Shown here piece after piece: positions 15,833 to 23,659 of a DNA stretch of 51,858 nucleotides. Each line of letters begins with the position of its first letter. Position 1 is the stretch's first letter. Both the position numbers and the translations under genes were made by a program. The notes under the pieces were generated by a model, which was not told the origin of the DNA, did not search any database, and worked only from the letters and a program-made list of their open reading frames with translations. Origin of the DNA: Methanomassiliicoccus sp. UBA6. Lineage in GTDB: Archaea > Thermoplasmatota > Thermoplasmata > Methanomassiliicoccales > Methanomassiliicoccaceae. The stretch is from NCBI GenBank assembly GCA_002508545.1, contig DAVH01000047.1:1-51858 (forward strand), given 5' to 3'.

Positions 15833-16606
15833 ATGGCATACCAAGCTCAGTTCTATCCTGGCAACAGCCAGGTCGCCAAGAACAGGCGCCGGTACATGGA
15901 CCCCTCCCAGAAGCTGAAGAAGCTCAGGGATGTCGCCATGGACGACGTCGTGAGGATCATGGGCCACAGGGCCCCCGGAGAGGACTACAAGAGCATCCAC
16001 CCCCCACTGGAGGAGGGCAACGAGCCGGATGACCTCATCCGCAAGTTGGTCACCCCCATCGAGGGCGCCAAGAAGGGCGACAGGATTAGATACATCCAGT
16101 TCACCGACTCGGTGTACTTCGCCCCCATGGTTCCCTACCTGAGGGCCTGGATGTACTTCACCAGGATGCGCGGCTTCGACACCGGTACCCTTTCCGGCAG
16201 ACAGATCATCGAGATGAGGGAGAGGGACCTTGAGAAGATCGCCAAGGAGCTCATCGACAACGAGACCTTCGACCCCGCCAAGACCGGCATCAGGGGCGCC
16301 ACTGTGCACGGGCACGCTTGCAGGCTGGACGAGAACGGCCTGATGTTCGACGCCTGGCAGAGGTACCGCTGGAACGCCAAGAAGGGCGAGGTTGAGTACG
16401 TTAAGGACCAGGTCGCTCTGCCGCTGGACAAGCCCATCTCCGTGGGCAAGCCCCTGCCGGACGCTGACCTCAAGAAGATGACCACTATCTTCAGGGCCGA
16501 TGGAGTTGACATGAGGGACGACCCCGAGGTCATGGCCATGAACCTGAGGATACACAGGCTGAGGACCCTCTGCGGATTCCAGGCCTTTGCCCTGAAGGGG
16601 GAGTAA
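15833..16606 (+). CDS. mcrG: Methyl-coenzyme M reductase, gamma subunit
   Basis: McrG, 257 residues, gamma subunit of MCR. The N-terminus MAYQAQFYPGNSQVAKNRR and the following motif I-M-G-H-R-A-P-G-E-D-Y-K-S-I-H-P-P-L are diagnostic; this region contacts the F430 cofactor. The later R-G-A-T-V-H-G-H-A segment is also intact. I use the ATG at 15833, because the 15815 start adds six residues that merely overlap mcrD and a GAGGT ribosome-binding sequence lies between. It is followed after four bases by mcrA. Confidence 0.96.
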   Translation: MAYQAQFYPGNSQVAKNRRRYMDPSQKLKKLRDVAMDDVVRIMGHRAPGEDYKSIHPPLEEGNEPDDLIRKLVTPIEGAKKGDRIRYIQFTDSVYFAPMVPYLRAWMYFTRMRGFDTGTLSGRQIIEMRERDLEKIAKELIDNETFDPAKTGIRGATVHGHACRLDENGLMFDAWQRYRWNAKKGEVEYVKDQVALPLDKPISVGKPLPDADLKKMTTIFRADGVDMRDDPEVMAMNLRIHRLRTLCGFQAFALKGE

Positions 16607-16610
16607 ATCT

Positions 16611-18275
16611 ATGGCTAAGGAAAAGGACAAGTTGTTCCTGGACGCGATGAAGAAGAAGTTCAAGGAGGCCCCCACTGCGATCAACACCAACTACTACACC
16701 TTTGGCGGCTGGAAGCAGTCCAAGAGGAAGAGGGAGTGGGTTGAGCAGGCGAACAAGATCGCCAAGCAGCGTGGCATACCGATGATGAACCAGGACATCG
16801 GTGTACCTCTCGGCCAGCGTGTACTGATGCCGTACCAGCTGTCCCACACTGACATCTACGCCGAGGCTGATGACCTGCACTTCGTCAACAACGCCGCCAT
16901 GCAGCAGGCGTGGGACGACATCCGCAGGACCGTCATCTCCGGCATGGACACCGCTCACGCGGTCATCGAGAAGAGGCTGGGCAAGGAGGTCACTCCTGAG
17001 ACCATTAACCACTACCTCGAGACCGTGAACCACGCGATGCCCGGTGGCGCCGTCGTGCAGGAGCACATGGCCGAGTGCAGCCCCGCCCTTACCGCGGACT
17101 GCTATGTGAAGGTCTTCTCCGGCGACGACGAGCTCATCGACCAGATCGACAAGCGGTTCGTCATCGACATCAACAAGGAGTTCCCCAAGGACCAGGCCAA
17201 GCAGCTGAAGGAGGCCATCGGCAAGTCCCTGTGGCAGAAGGTTGCTTGCCCCACCATCGTCGGCCGCGTTTGCGACGGCGGTACCATGTCCCGGTGGAGC
17301 GCCATGCAGATCTCGATGTCGTTCATCAGCAGCTACAGGCTGGCTGCCGGTGAGGCCGCCATCGCCGACTTCGCGTTCGCCGCCAAGCACGCGTCCGTCG
17401 TCGAGATGGGTACCATGATGCCCGCCAGGCGTGCCAGGGGCCCCAACGAGCCCGGTGGAATTCCCTTCGGGTTCCTCGCTGACATGGTCCAGTCGCTGCG
17501 TGTCAAGCCGGACGACCCCGCCAGGGCCGCCCTCGAGACTGTCGCGCTGGGTGCGGTCGTCCTCGACCAGATCTACCTCGGCTCGTACATGTCCGGCGGC
17601 GTCGGGTTCACCCAGTACGCTACCGCGGCCTACACCGACGACATCCTGGAGGACTACACCTACTGGGCCATCGACCTGGTCAAGACCAAGTACGGCGGCC
17701 TGTGCAAGAGCAAGCCCTCCATGGAACTGATGGAGAAGCTCGGCTCCGAGGTCAACAACTACGCCCTCGAGATGTACGAGAGGTACCCCGCCGCGATGGA
17801 GGCCCACTTCGGTGGTTCCCAGCGTGCGACCGTTGCCGCCGCTGCCACTGGTATCGCCTGCGCGATGGCCACTGGTAACGCTGACTTCGGTGTCAACGGC
17901 TGGTACCTGTCCATGCTCCAGCACAAGGAGAGGCACGGCCGCCTCGGGTTCTACGGGTACGACCTGCAGGACCAGTGCGGTTCCGCCAACTCCCTGTCCT
18001 ACAGGAGCGACGAGGGTCTGCCCTTCGAGCTGAGGGGTCCGAACTACCCGAACTACGCCATGAACGTCGGTCACCTGTCCGGCTACTCCGGAATTGCGGC
18101 TGCCTCTCACGCGGCTCGCGGCGATGCCTTCGCCTGCAGCCCGCTGATCAAGGTCGCCTTCGCCGACAAGAACATGCCGTTCGACTTCGCCAACATCACG
18201 AAGGAGTTCGGCCGTGGCGCCCTCAGGGAGTTCATGCCCGCGGGCGAAAGGTCCATCATCATCCCCGCTCAGTGA
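16611..18275 (+). CDS. mcrA: Methyl-coenzyme M reductase, alpha subunit
   Basis: McrA, 554 residues, catalytic alpha subunit. Active-site features can be placed: Gln150 in G-G-A-V-V-Q-E-H-M (axial ligand of F430), Tyr336 in T-Q-Y-A-T-A-A-Y-T-D-D, and the R-R-A-R-G-P-N-E-P-G-G stretch (273-283) that contains the methyl-arginine site. His260 is the candidate 1-methylhistidine, Gln404 the candidate 2-methylglutamine, Gly449 in Y-G-Y-D the thioglycine site and Cys456 the possible S-methylcysteine. Numbering is mine by homology to Methanothermobacter; whether each residue is modified cannot be read from DNA. The presence of ycaO-tfuA in this window supports thioglycine. Last mcr gene, followed closely by a DUF2098 gene. 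Confidence 0.98.
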   Translation: MAKEKDKLFLDAMKKKFKEAPTAINTNYYTFGGWKQSKRKREWVEQANKIAKQRGIPMMNQDIGVPLGQRVLMPYQLSHTDIYAEADDLHFVNNAAMQQAWDDIRRTVISGMDTAHAVIEKRLGKEVTPETINHYLETVNHAMPGGAVVQEHMAECSPALTADCYVKVFSGDDELIDQIDKRFVIDINKEFPKDQAKQLKEAIGKSLWQKVACPTIVGRVCDGGTMSRWSAMQISMSFISSYRLAAGEAAIADFAFAAKHASVVEMGTMMPARRARGPNEPGGIPFGFLADMVQSLRVKPDDPARAALETVALGAVVLDQIYLGSYMSGGVGFTQYATAAYTDDILEDYTYWAIDLVKTKYGGLCKSKPSMELMEKLGSEVNNYALEMYERYPAAMEAHFGGSQRATVAAAATGIACAMATGNADFGVNGWYLSMLQHKERHGRLGFYGYDLQDQCGSANSLSYRSDEGLPFELRGPNYPNYAMNVGHLSGYSGIAAASHAARGDAFACSPLIKVAFADKNMPFDFANITKEFGRGALREFMPAGERSIIIPAQ

Positions 18276-18279
18276 GCTC

Positions 18280-18558
18280 ATGATCGTAGGTGACATCGTC
18301 AAGTACAGGAACACCGGAACGGTGGGCAAGATAGAGGACATCATGGAAGAGGGAAAGGTGACCTGGGTTCTCCTGGACACCTCGAACCTCTACTATGACG
18401 CCTCCACTCTCGACCCCGCGTCACCGGACGAGTACCGCGATGCCGCCGATCGTGAAAGAGACCAGAGGGAGCAGCTGGAGGACATCGAGCGTCTCCGCCA
18501 GGAAATGGCGGAGATGGCCGAGAAGGTCTCCAAGATAACGCCCTCTGGCGCGGGATAG
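18280..18558 (+). CDS. DUF2098 protein, end of the mcr operon
   Basis: A 92-residue soluble protein of the methanogen-associated DUF2098 family: MIVGDIVKYRNTGTVGKIEDI forms a small beta-barrel-like domain (1-60), followed by an acidic coiled-coil tail rich in Glu and Gln (65-85). It starts four bases after the mcrA stop and is almost certainly cotranscribed, suggesting a role in MCR biogenesis or regulation; no function is established. It ends in TAG, with the next in-frame stop (also TAG) about 140 bases downstream, so pyrrolysine read-through would add a long tail. Confidence 0.75.
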   Translation: MIVGDIVKYRNTGTVGKIEDIMEEGKVTWVLLDTSNLYYDASTLDPASPDEYRDAADRERDQREQLEDIERLRQEMAEMAEKVSKITPSGAG

Positions 18559-18635
18559 GGCCTTCAGGCGTATCCAAACCCCTTCCCTTCACCTTTTTAC
18601 ATTCACTTGATGGGCGAAGCCATCGACATGAACGA

Positions 18636-19020
18636 TCAACGATCTTTCACGTTCTCCCACGGTCCAACGTGGTTGCCCTCGCTGTCCTTGACGATCGCGT
18701 TATAGGCGAAGTCCAGCATAGACTTCTTGGGACGGGTCCTCCCGAGGCCACGACATTCTCTATGGCTTCGTCAATGGAGGCGACATGCGCCTCCAGGAAG
18801 GTTGCCTCTATGCCGTGGGTGCCCCGCCGGAAAAGGCCCCATTTATGGGGCCAGGAGCGGACGGCCCCCATTATCATCTACCTCGGTGGTCTGGGCGGAA
18901 TGAAAATCTCCGCCGCTGCCCCCAACCTGCTCAACGGACCAGCCGAAGGCATCCCGGGAGAAGTCAGCGGCGCGCCGCAGGTCGTCTACCGGGATTTTGA
19001 ACCCCTGACCCCGTCCATAT
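18636..19020 (-). pseudogene. Frameshifted VOC (glyoxalase/bleomycin-resistance fold) pseudogene
   Basis: Reading the minus strand in three successive frames reconstructs one VOC protein. F-K-I-P-V-D-D-L-R-R-A-A-D-F-S-R-D-A-F-G-W starts around 19001, W-G-L-F-R-R-G-T-H-G-I-E-A-T-F-L-E-A-H-V lies around 18840-18780, and M-L-D-F-A-Y-N-A-I-V-K-D-S-E-G-N-H-V-G runs up to a stop at 18636. At least two frameshifts (near 18850 and 18745) separate them, and no start codon is found in the first frame. The order and spacing match an intact ~115-residue VOC domain, so this is a decayed gene rather than chance. Sequencing error is the alternative. Confidence 0.7.
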
Positions 19021-19067
19021 TTTCGAGGGGTAGATCGGCCGGCGAGGCGATGGTTTCTTCGCTCCGC

Positions 19068-19625
19068 CTAAAGTATATCCTCGTCGCAATCGAAGCCGAT
19101 GAGGATGGACGCGAGCTTGGGATCGTCCTGGAAGCCATGCATCTCCCGCAGCATCATATCCGCCGGCGCGGACGGGGAGCAGGAGACGACGTTCTTGAAC
19201 CCGAGATCCTCCACCTCGGGGAACGATACCGGGGGCATGACGAAGAACTCCTTGTTGCCGCCCCTCCTCTCGGGGTAGATCACGAACTCCTCCGAGAGCC
19301 ACATGTACTCTTCCTTGACGTTCTCCAGGAACTTCTTCTTGAACGGAGGCAGGATCTCCTCTCCCAGCACGACCCCAGTGTTGGTCAGCAACATGACCGT
19401 CGGTTCCGGTGGCGGACGGAAGCTAGCTTTCTTGATGATGCAAACCACATACTTCCGATGGAGACATTCTTCGACCCCCTTGTTGATCACCGGGATCCCC
19501 AGGGTCGCCTTGATCTCCTTCTCGATGTCCCAGATCTTGCTCCTGCAATCGTCGTTGAGGACGAAGGCGTGGACGGTGCCTCTCATCCCCTTCAGCGTTT
19601 CGAGAACATCGTTCATGCTCGCCAT
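19068..19625 (-). CDS. Conserved hypothetical protein
   Basis: A 185-residue protein I do not recognise. I take the ATG at 19625 (MASMNDVLETLKGMRG); the ATG three codons later is also possible. The frame continues upstream but with low-complexity, non-gene-like residues. Composition is mixed alpha/beta and soluble, with no signal peptide or membrane segment. Notable stretches are DDCRSKIWDIEKEIKATLG and YVVCIIKKASFRPPPEPTVML. It ends in TAG. The frame after that TAG runs directly into the first frame of the VOC pseudogene downstream, which I regard as coincidence. Confidence 0.6.
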   Translation of the reverse strand: MASMNDVLETLKGMRGTVHAFVLNDDCRSKIWDIEKEIKATLGIPVINKGVEECLHRKYVVCIIKKASFRPPPEPTVMLLTNTGVVLGEEILPPFKKKFLENVKEEYMWLSEEFVIYPERRGGNKEFFVMPPVSFPEVEDLGFKNVVSCSPSAPADMMLREMHGFQDDPKLASILIGFDCDEDIL

Positions 19626-19757
19626 GGTTGCTCGAAATCGATTAAGAATTGATAAATCTATGCCAGGTCGGCCGATGCGGGTCCGATGCGGGTCCGATGA
19701 GACGCAGGACCGTTTCCCTTGGCAAGTATTATTAGCCGCTCGGTCAGTCATACTGGC

Positions 19758-20057
19758 ATGTCCCTTACGCTCATCGCCAAGCAACAGCCGCAAGCCATCA
19801 ACAAGCTGTACGCCCTGAAGAACGAGGTGTTCAAGGACGGGGCGCTATCGGCCAAGGACAAGGAGCTGATCGCCGTGTCCCTATCCCTGACCCTTAAGTG
19901 CGACACCTGCCTGGAGACCCATGCCCTGGCGGCCAAGCAACTGGGGGCCACGAGGGACGAGCTGAGGGAGGCCATGCTGGTGGCGATGTACCTGGTCGGC
20001 CCATCGGCGATGGTGTGGACCCCGGTGATCGACCAGATCCTTGATGGCAAGTCCTAG
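19758..20057 (+). CDS. Carboxymuconolactone decarboxylase / AhpD-like protein
   Basis: A 99-residue protein of the AhpD/CMD family. The active-site motif C-x-x-C with a nearby His is present in LKCDTCLETHALAAKQLGA (residues ~53-71), the arrangement used by AhpD-type peroxidase-reducing proteins. Length is typical of single-domain members that form trimers or hexamers. It begins at the ATG at 19758; the frame from 19719 is promoter sequence. It is convergent with the Cys-rich gene downstream (one base between stops) and ends in TAG. Confidence 0.8.
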   Translation: MSLTLIAKQQPQAINKLYALKNEVFKDGALSAKDKELIAVSLSLTLKCDTCLETHALAAKQLGATRDELREAMLVAMYLVGPSAMVWTPVIDQILDGKS

Positions 20058-20058
20058 G

Positions 20059-20400
20059 TCAGCACTCGAACTCGAACCGGACCGTCCTCTTGAGGCCAAG
20101 CCCCGATGCGGCCTCGGCGGACTTGATGATGGCCGAAGGAACGGGGCAGGCGGAGTGAGCGAGGACCTTCCCGCACGCTTCGTAGACGGGATTGGCGGAA
20201 AAGGGCATCTTCAGGGCGTCGAACGGGCTCAGGTCATCCGCGAGCTGCCCCTTGACCTTCTTGACGTGAGGGCAATCGGTATCGATGTCAAAATGCAAGC
20301 GACCGTCGACGCAGCGGGTGGTTATCTTGGTCTTGAACCTGCAGACGCCGGGGTCTACCGTCAGGCAGGCTTGGCCCAATCCTTCATTATCCGAGGGCAT
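20059..20400 (-). CDS. Cysteine-containing conserved hypothetical protein
   Basis: A 113-residue soluble protein with six cysteines (in A-C-L-T, G-V-C-R-F, T-R-C-V-D, T-D-C-P-H, E-A-C-G-K and H-S-A-C-P-V) plus a C-terminal Cys. Their spacing would allow a metal or Fe-S site. The family name is not certain to me. Start at the ATG at 20400. The ~200 bases upstream (20404-20598) contain only a short weak open frame without recognisable features; they mark the left edge of the lower-GC methylamine region. Confidence 0.6.
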   Translation of the reverse strand: MPSDNEGLGQACLTVDPGVCRFKTKITTRCVDGRLHFDIDTDCPHVKKVKGQLADDLSPFDALKMPFSANPVYEACGKVLAHSACPVPSAIIKSAEAASGLGLKRTVRFEFEC

Positions 20401-20600
20401 TGCTCACCTTATTCTCTCCTGCGCAATTAACCATTTGTTCGAACTATCGACCTCTTGCTTCGCTAGCCCTAGCATGAATGTTGTCGAATGGCCCTCAGGA
20501 TAGACGGCGGCTTGTAGCCTTTCGATGGAGATGGTGAGAGCGGACCAGCGAACCTTGCCTCGGCCTGACGAGAATATATGAGCTCGCGGGTCGGTCAACC

Positions 20601-22796
20601 TTAAGAGCTCGTCTTGTCGATCAGATTCAGATAGTTCGTGATGGACTTCAGGGATTCCCTTAGCTCGTTAGAGGTCACGTACGCGAACCTCTGCATGTCC
20701 GAATTGAACTTTACCAGGTCCATGGTCTGTTTCTCAAGCTTCTGCTCGATCTCCTTTTGGTGGGTAATGTCGGTAAGTATCGTTACGGCCCCCTCGACCT
20801 TGCCGTTCTTACCTCTGACCGGCGAGGCGCTCGATAGTACCGTAATCAGGTCCCCGTTCCTTTTCCTGACGATCGTCTGGTAATTGTTTACTGTTTGATT
20901 CTCCCGCAGCGCACGAGCCAACGGATATTCATGCGCGGCCAGCGGCTTCATGTCATTGATCTCGAGCATGCCAAAGTTGGTATACTCTTCGATGCAGGTG
21001 GGCACAGTTGCGTTTATGGGCATCATCTTTCTTAGCTCATTATTGCAATAGCTGATCTTGCCAGTCTCTTTCTCAGCAATCGCGGCACCCACCGGCATCT
21101 GGTTGATGATGGCCTCCAGATATGCCTTAGTCGCTTCGAGTTTTCTCTCTAGCTCTCTCAACTGGGTAATGTCCTGGTCAATTTCGACAGCTCCGATGAC
21201 CATTCCATGACGGTTCTTGATTGGTGCCGCCGAGTTGATGATGGTGCCTGGCTTATTCTCGAAGCTTATGTAATCGATCACCGCCCCAATGGTGGTCTCT
21301 CCCTTCCTAACCGCTTTCGCTATCGGCCAGTCGTCCACCTTTAGGCTCTCCCCGGTGTCTGGCCAGGTCCCTTTATAATCTCCATACTCCTCGATATTGC
21401 GGGGTAGCGGCCTATCGCCCCAAATCTTCTGCCCCATCCGGCTGATCTCCAGTATGTGGCCCTCGGCGTCGCTTATGTAAACACCCACGGGCACTGAATC
21501 AAGAAGGGTCCTTACGCGGTACTGCTCCTCCAGCATCGCGTAAATCAGGCGCGCGTTCTTCTTGTTGGTATTCTCCCATTCAGTTACATCAGTTATTAGG
21601 CTCAGAATCCTGAGGGGACCATCCTTTGTGGCCATGGGGATGAAAGAGACCTGCCAAAAACGTAATACGCCCTTGCTATCCCGATCTTGGATGCATCCAT
21701 AGGACACTCCTCTCCTGCTCGAGGCAATGGAGTCATAGACATTCTTGGGCGGTATGCCCTGCATCTCCTCTGAGATATAATAATACGGCATCGTCACGAC
21801 GGCCAATCCGCGGTACTTGTCAGGTATGACTGAATCATATGTTTCGTTTGACCATATCACCTTCCCGTTCTTTGTATCGAGCAGGGCGGCCCCGATGTTC
21901 ATGTGATCAAGATACTTTCTTGATGGTATGGCTTCTCCCTCCCTAGACCAGATATAGCGGTCCTCGCTGAAGGCCAGTGCCAGCACGCCCCCGATTTTCT
22001 TGACCAGATCTCTGCTGTATCCAGAGAAGTGAAGGATATGAGAGCGGGAGGCGAGGGTCAGAACGGCAAAAATTTCCCCTTGGATATGGAGGGGGACGGC
22101 AACCAAGAAATGGACCCCCCACTTCTCGGCCATGCTCTTAGCGAAATGGCTTTCGCTGTTGAGGTCGTTGAGAATGTAGACGTCCTTGCACCTCTGGAAT
22201 CTCTGGACGATTGCTGGCTGCTCCTCCAGATATATGCTGTCCTTCGGCGAGCTGCTCACACCATAGGAATACTTCGGGTACCAGTGCTCGTCCTGCCTGA
22301 ACAGCAGGGTGATGACATCCATGTCGAAGGCCGATGCAATGTCCTTCAGAACCTGAGGGACCACATTGTCTATGTCGTTGGATTTCTGTAACTTCTCCAT
22401 TATTCGGTCCATGAAACGGCTTGCTTTCAGATAGCTCTCCCGCAAAGAGATGTCCCTGAAGATCGCGTTCAAAAACTCGATATCGCCTCTTTCGTTAAAG
22501 GCGGGTACAATATTGCATTCATAGGTGCAATAGCCGCTCAAGTACTCCGGGCCGATCTCTACTCGGGTGGTCGTCCTGTTCTCCTTGGCGATCTTAAGGT
22601 TCGCCGCGATTACCTCTATGAGGTTGACAGGAAGACCCGTCTCGCTCCAGCTCTTCCCGGTGATCTGCTCCTTTTTGACACCGAACAGGTCGCACAGGAG
22701 GGGGCTGGCATAGATCAGACGGCCATCTGGCGCAATCGAAAGAACATATGAGGAACTGGAGTCCATTATCTTTTCATACAGGTCATTTTGCATCAA
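20601..22796 (-). CDS. Multi-PAS/GAF sensor protein ending in a degenerate histidine-kinase stub
   Basis: A 731-residue cytoplasmic sensor. Domains in order: PAS (residues ~8-125), GAF (~150-285), PAS (~300-410), PAS (~425-545), PAS (~555-690), then a short coiled segment and a fragment of a dimerisation domain. PAC-type ends such as I-T-D-V-T-E-W and I-T-Q-L-R-E-L-E-R-K-L are visible. The last ~30 residues, F-A-Y-V-T-S-N-E-L-R-E-S-L-K, resemble a kinase H-box, but the phospho-accepting His is Asn and no ATPase domain follows. The protein ends in TAA. It may signal by protein contact or be a truncated kinase. It lies at the edge of the methylamine island, so methylamine or redox sensing is plausible but unproven. 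Confidence 0.8.
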   Translation of the reverse strand: MMQNDLYEKIMDSSSSYVLSIAPDGRLIYASPLLCDLFGVKKEQITGKSWSETGLPVNLIEVIAANLKIAKENRTTTRVEIGPEYLSGYCTYECNIVPAFNERGDIEFLNAIFRDISLRESYLKASRFMDRIMEKLQKSNDIDNVVPQVLKDIASAFDMDVITLLFRQDEHWYPKYSYGVSSSPKDSIYLEEQPAIVQRFQRCKDVYILNDLNSESHFAKSMAEKWGVHFLVAVPLHIQGEIFAVLTLASRSHILHFSGYSRDLVKKIGGVLALAFSEDRYIWSREGEAIPSRKYLDHMNIGAALLDTKNGKVIWSNETYDSVIPDKYRGLAVVTMPYYYISEEMQGIPPKNVYDSIASSRRGVSYGCIQDRDSKGVLRFWQVSFIPMATKDGPLRILSLITDVTEWENTNKKNARLIYAMLEEQYRVRTLLDSVPVGVYISDAEGHILEISRMGQKIWGDRPLPRNIEEYGDYKGTWPDTGESLKVDDWPIAKAVRKGETTIGAVIDYISFENKPGTIINSAAPIKNRHGMVIGAVEIDQDITQLRELERKLEATKAYLEAIINQMPVGAAIAEKETGKISYCNNELRKMMPINATVPTCIEEYTNFGMLEINDMKPLAAHEYPLARALRENQTVNNYQTIVRKRNGDLITVLSSASPVRGKNGKVEGAVTILTDITHQKEIEQKLEKQTMDLVKFNSDMQRFAYVTSNELRESLKSITNYLNLIDKTSS

Positions 22797-23044
22797 TAGG
22801 CGCCTCCCTCCCCTTGATTACTGATACTTGCTCTATGATTATGTGCATAAATATAACAGCTTTATTGGATGTTTCTCTTTTTCTGATTGACTATTGTAAC
22901 TTATTTAATACTATATCATTGTAATCGCATTTATCACTCGGCTGGCCGGTACAGTGCTAGGCAACAGCAATCCATTGGCTATATATGAGGTTTTTTTAGT
23001 ATACACACGCAAACATTATTAAATAAGCAGTTCAATGAAGTGGC

Positions 23045-23281
23045 ATGGAAAGTGAAGAAGGTGATGAATCATCGATTACCATATCATACCGGGTCGCGAG
23101 GGGAATATCTGATCAGATGGATGAATACATAAAAAAGAAGAAGTTGTTTAGGAATCGGTCTGAGTTCAGCTCGATGGCGGTCAGATACTTTCTTGAGCAT
23201 CTTCACGAGACCGACGAGAAGAGGATTTACACTCAGAGGATAGACGTTCAGCGTCTCTTAGAGCAAGGGAAAAACGGCTGA
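23045..23281 (+). CDS. Ribbon-helix-helix (CopG-like) DNA-binding protein
   Basis: A 78-residue protein. Residues ~9-55 (SITISYRVARGISDQMDEYI ... NRSEFSSMAVRYFLEHL) fit the ribbon-helix-helix fold: a beta strand followed by two helices with the N-R-S-E-F turn typical of archaeal NikR/CopG regulators. No ligand domain is present. The upstream ~245 bases are very A/T-rich. Its position between the PAS sensor and the pyl-ramA operon makes it a candidate regulator of the methylamine genes, whose promoters share short palindromes; this is inference. Confidence 0.7.
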   Translation: MESEEGDESSITISYRVARGISDQMDEYIKKKKLFRNRSEFSSMAVRYFLEHLHETDEKRIYTQRIDVQRLLEQGKNG

Positions 23282-23486
23282 TCTCCTGCTCTACGAAGAT
23301 GCGGTGTCTTCTGTTGATCTCCTCGGCGATGTGGGGGTCAACGGATCTCGGTATCTTCAATATAAACTCGATCTGGTCATGCAATGAGCCGCCCCCTAGT
23401 GGCGACGATGCCGTCAGTTTTGCCTCGCCAGCATCGGCCAATAGGGGCTGCTCTATACCCCGTTTACACTCTCTCCCGTAAGCCAC
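23181..23486 (-). CDS. Possible small protein antisense to the ribbon-helix-helix gene
   Basis: A 101-codon frame on the minus strand whose 3' third overlaps the ribbon-helix-helix gene. The middle part, D-Q-I-E-F-I-L-K-I-P-R-S-V-D-P-H-I-A-E-E-I-N, reads like real protein, while the C-terminal third looks like a shadow. A TATGCATA palindrome lies 50 bases upstream (23535-23542). It could be a genuine small gene or chance; I lean to uncertain. The stretch 23487-23659 beyond it is A/T-rich with no other gene. Confidence 0.25.
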   Translation of the reverse strand: MAYGRECKRGIEQPLLADAGEAKLTASSPLGGGSLHDQIEFILKIPRSVDPHIAEEINRRHRIFVEQEISRFSLALRDAERLSSECKSSSRRSREDAQESI

Positions 23487-23659
23487 GAATACTACCTCAC
23501 CGAGGTATAATGATTGTAATTTAATAAATGTAAGTATGCATAATCGGACAATTAATGTCTATTTTTCTCATTTTCAAACTAATACTCATTAATTAGGTTT
23601 TTTACAGAAGCGAGATCATTGGTGCCCAACTCCTACACTTTGCTGCCTCATAGGATTGT

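Noticed and set aside
16530..18380. 616-codon minus-strand open frame across mcrA
   Set aside because: Same shadow effect; mcrA on the plus strand is certain.
20404..20598. 64-codon minus-strand ORF
   Set aside because: No ribosome-binding site or family feature; probably chance in the transition region.
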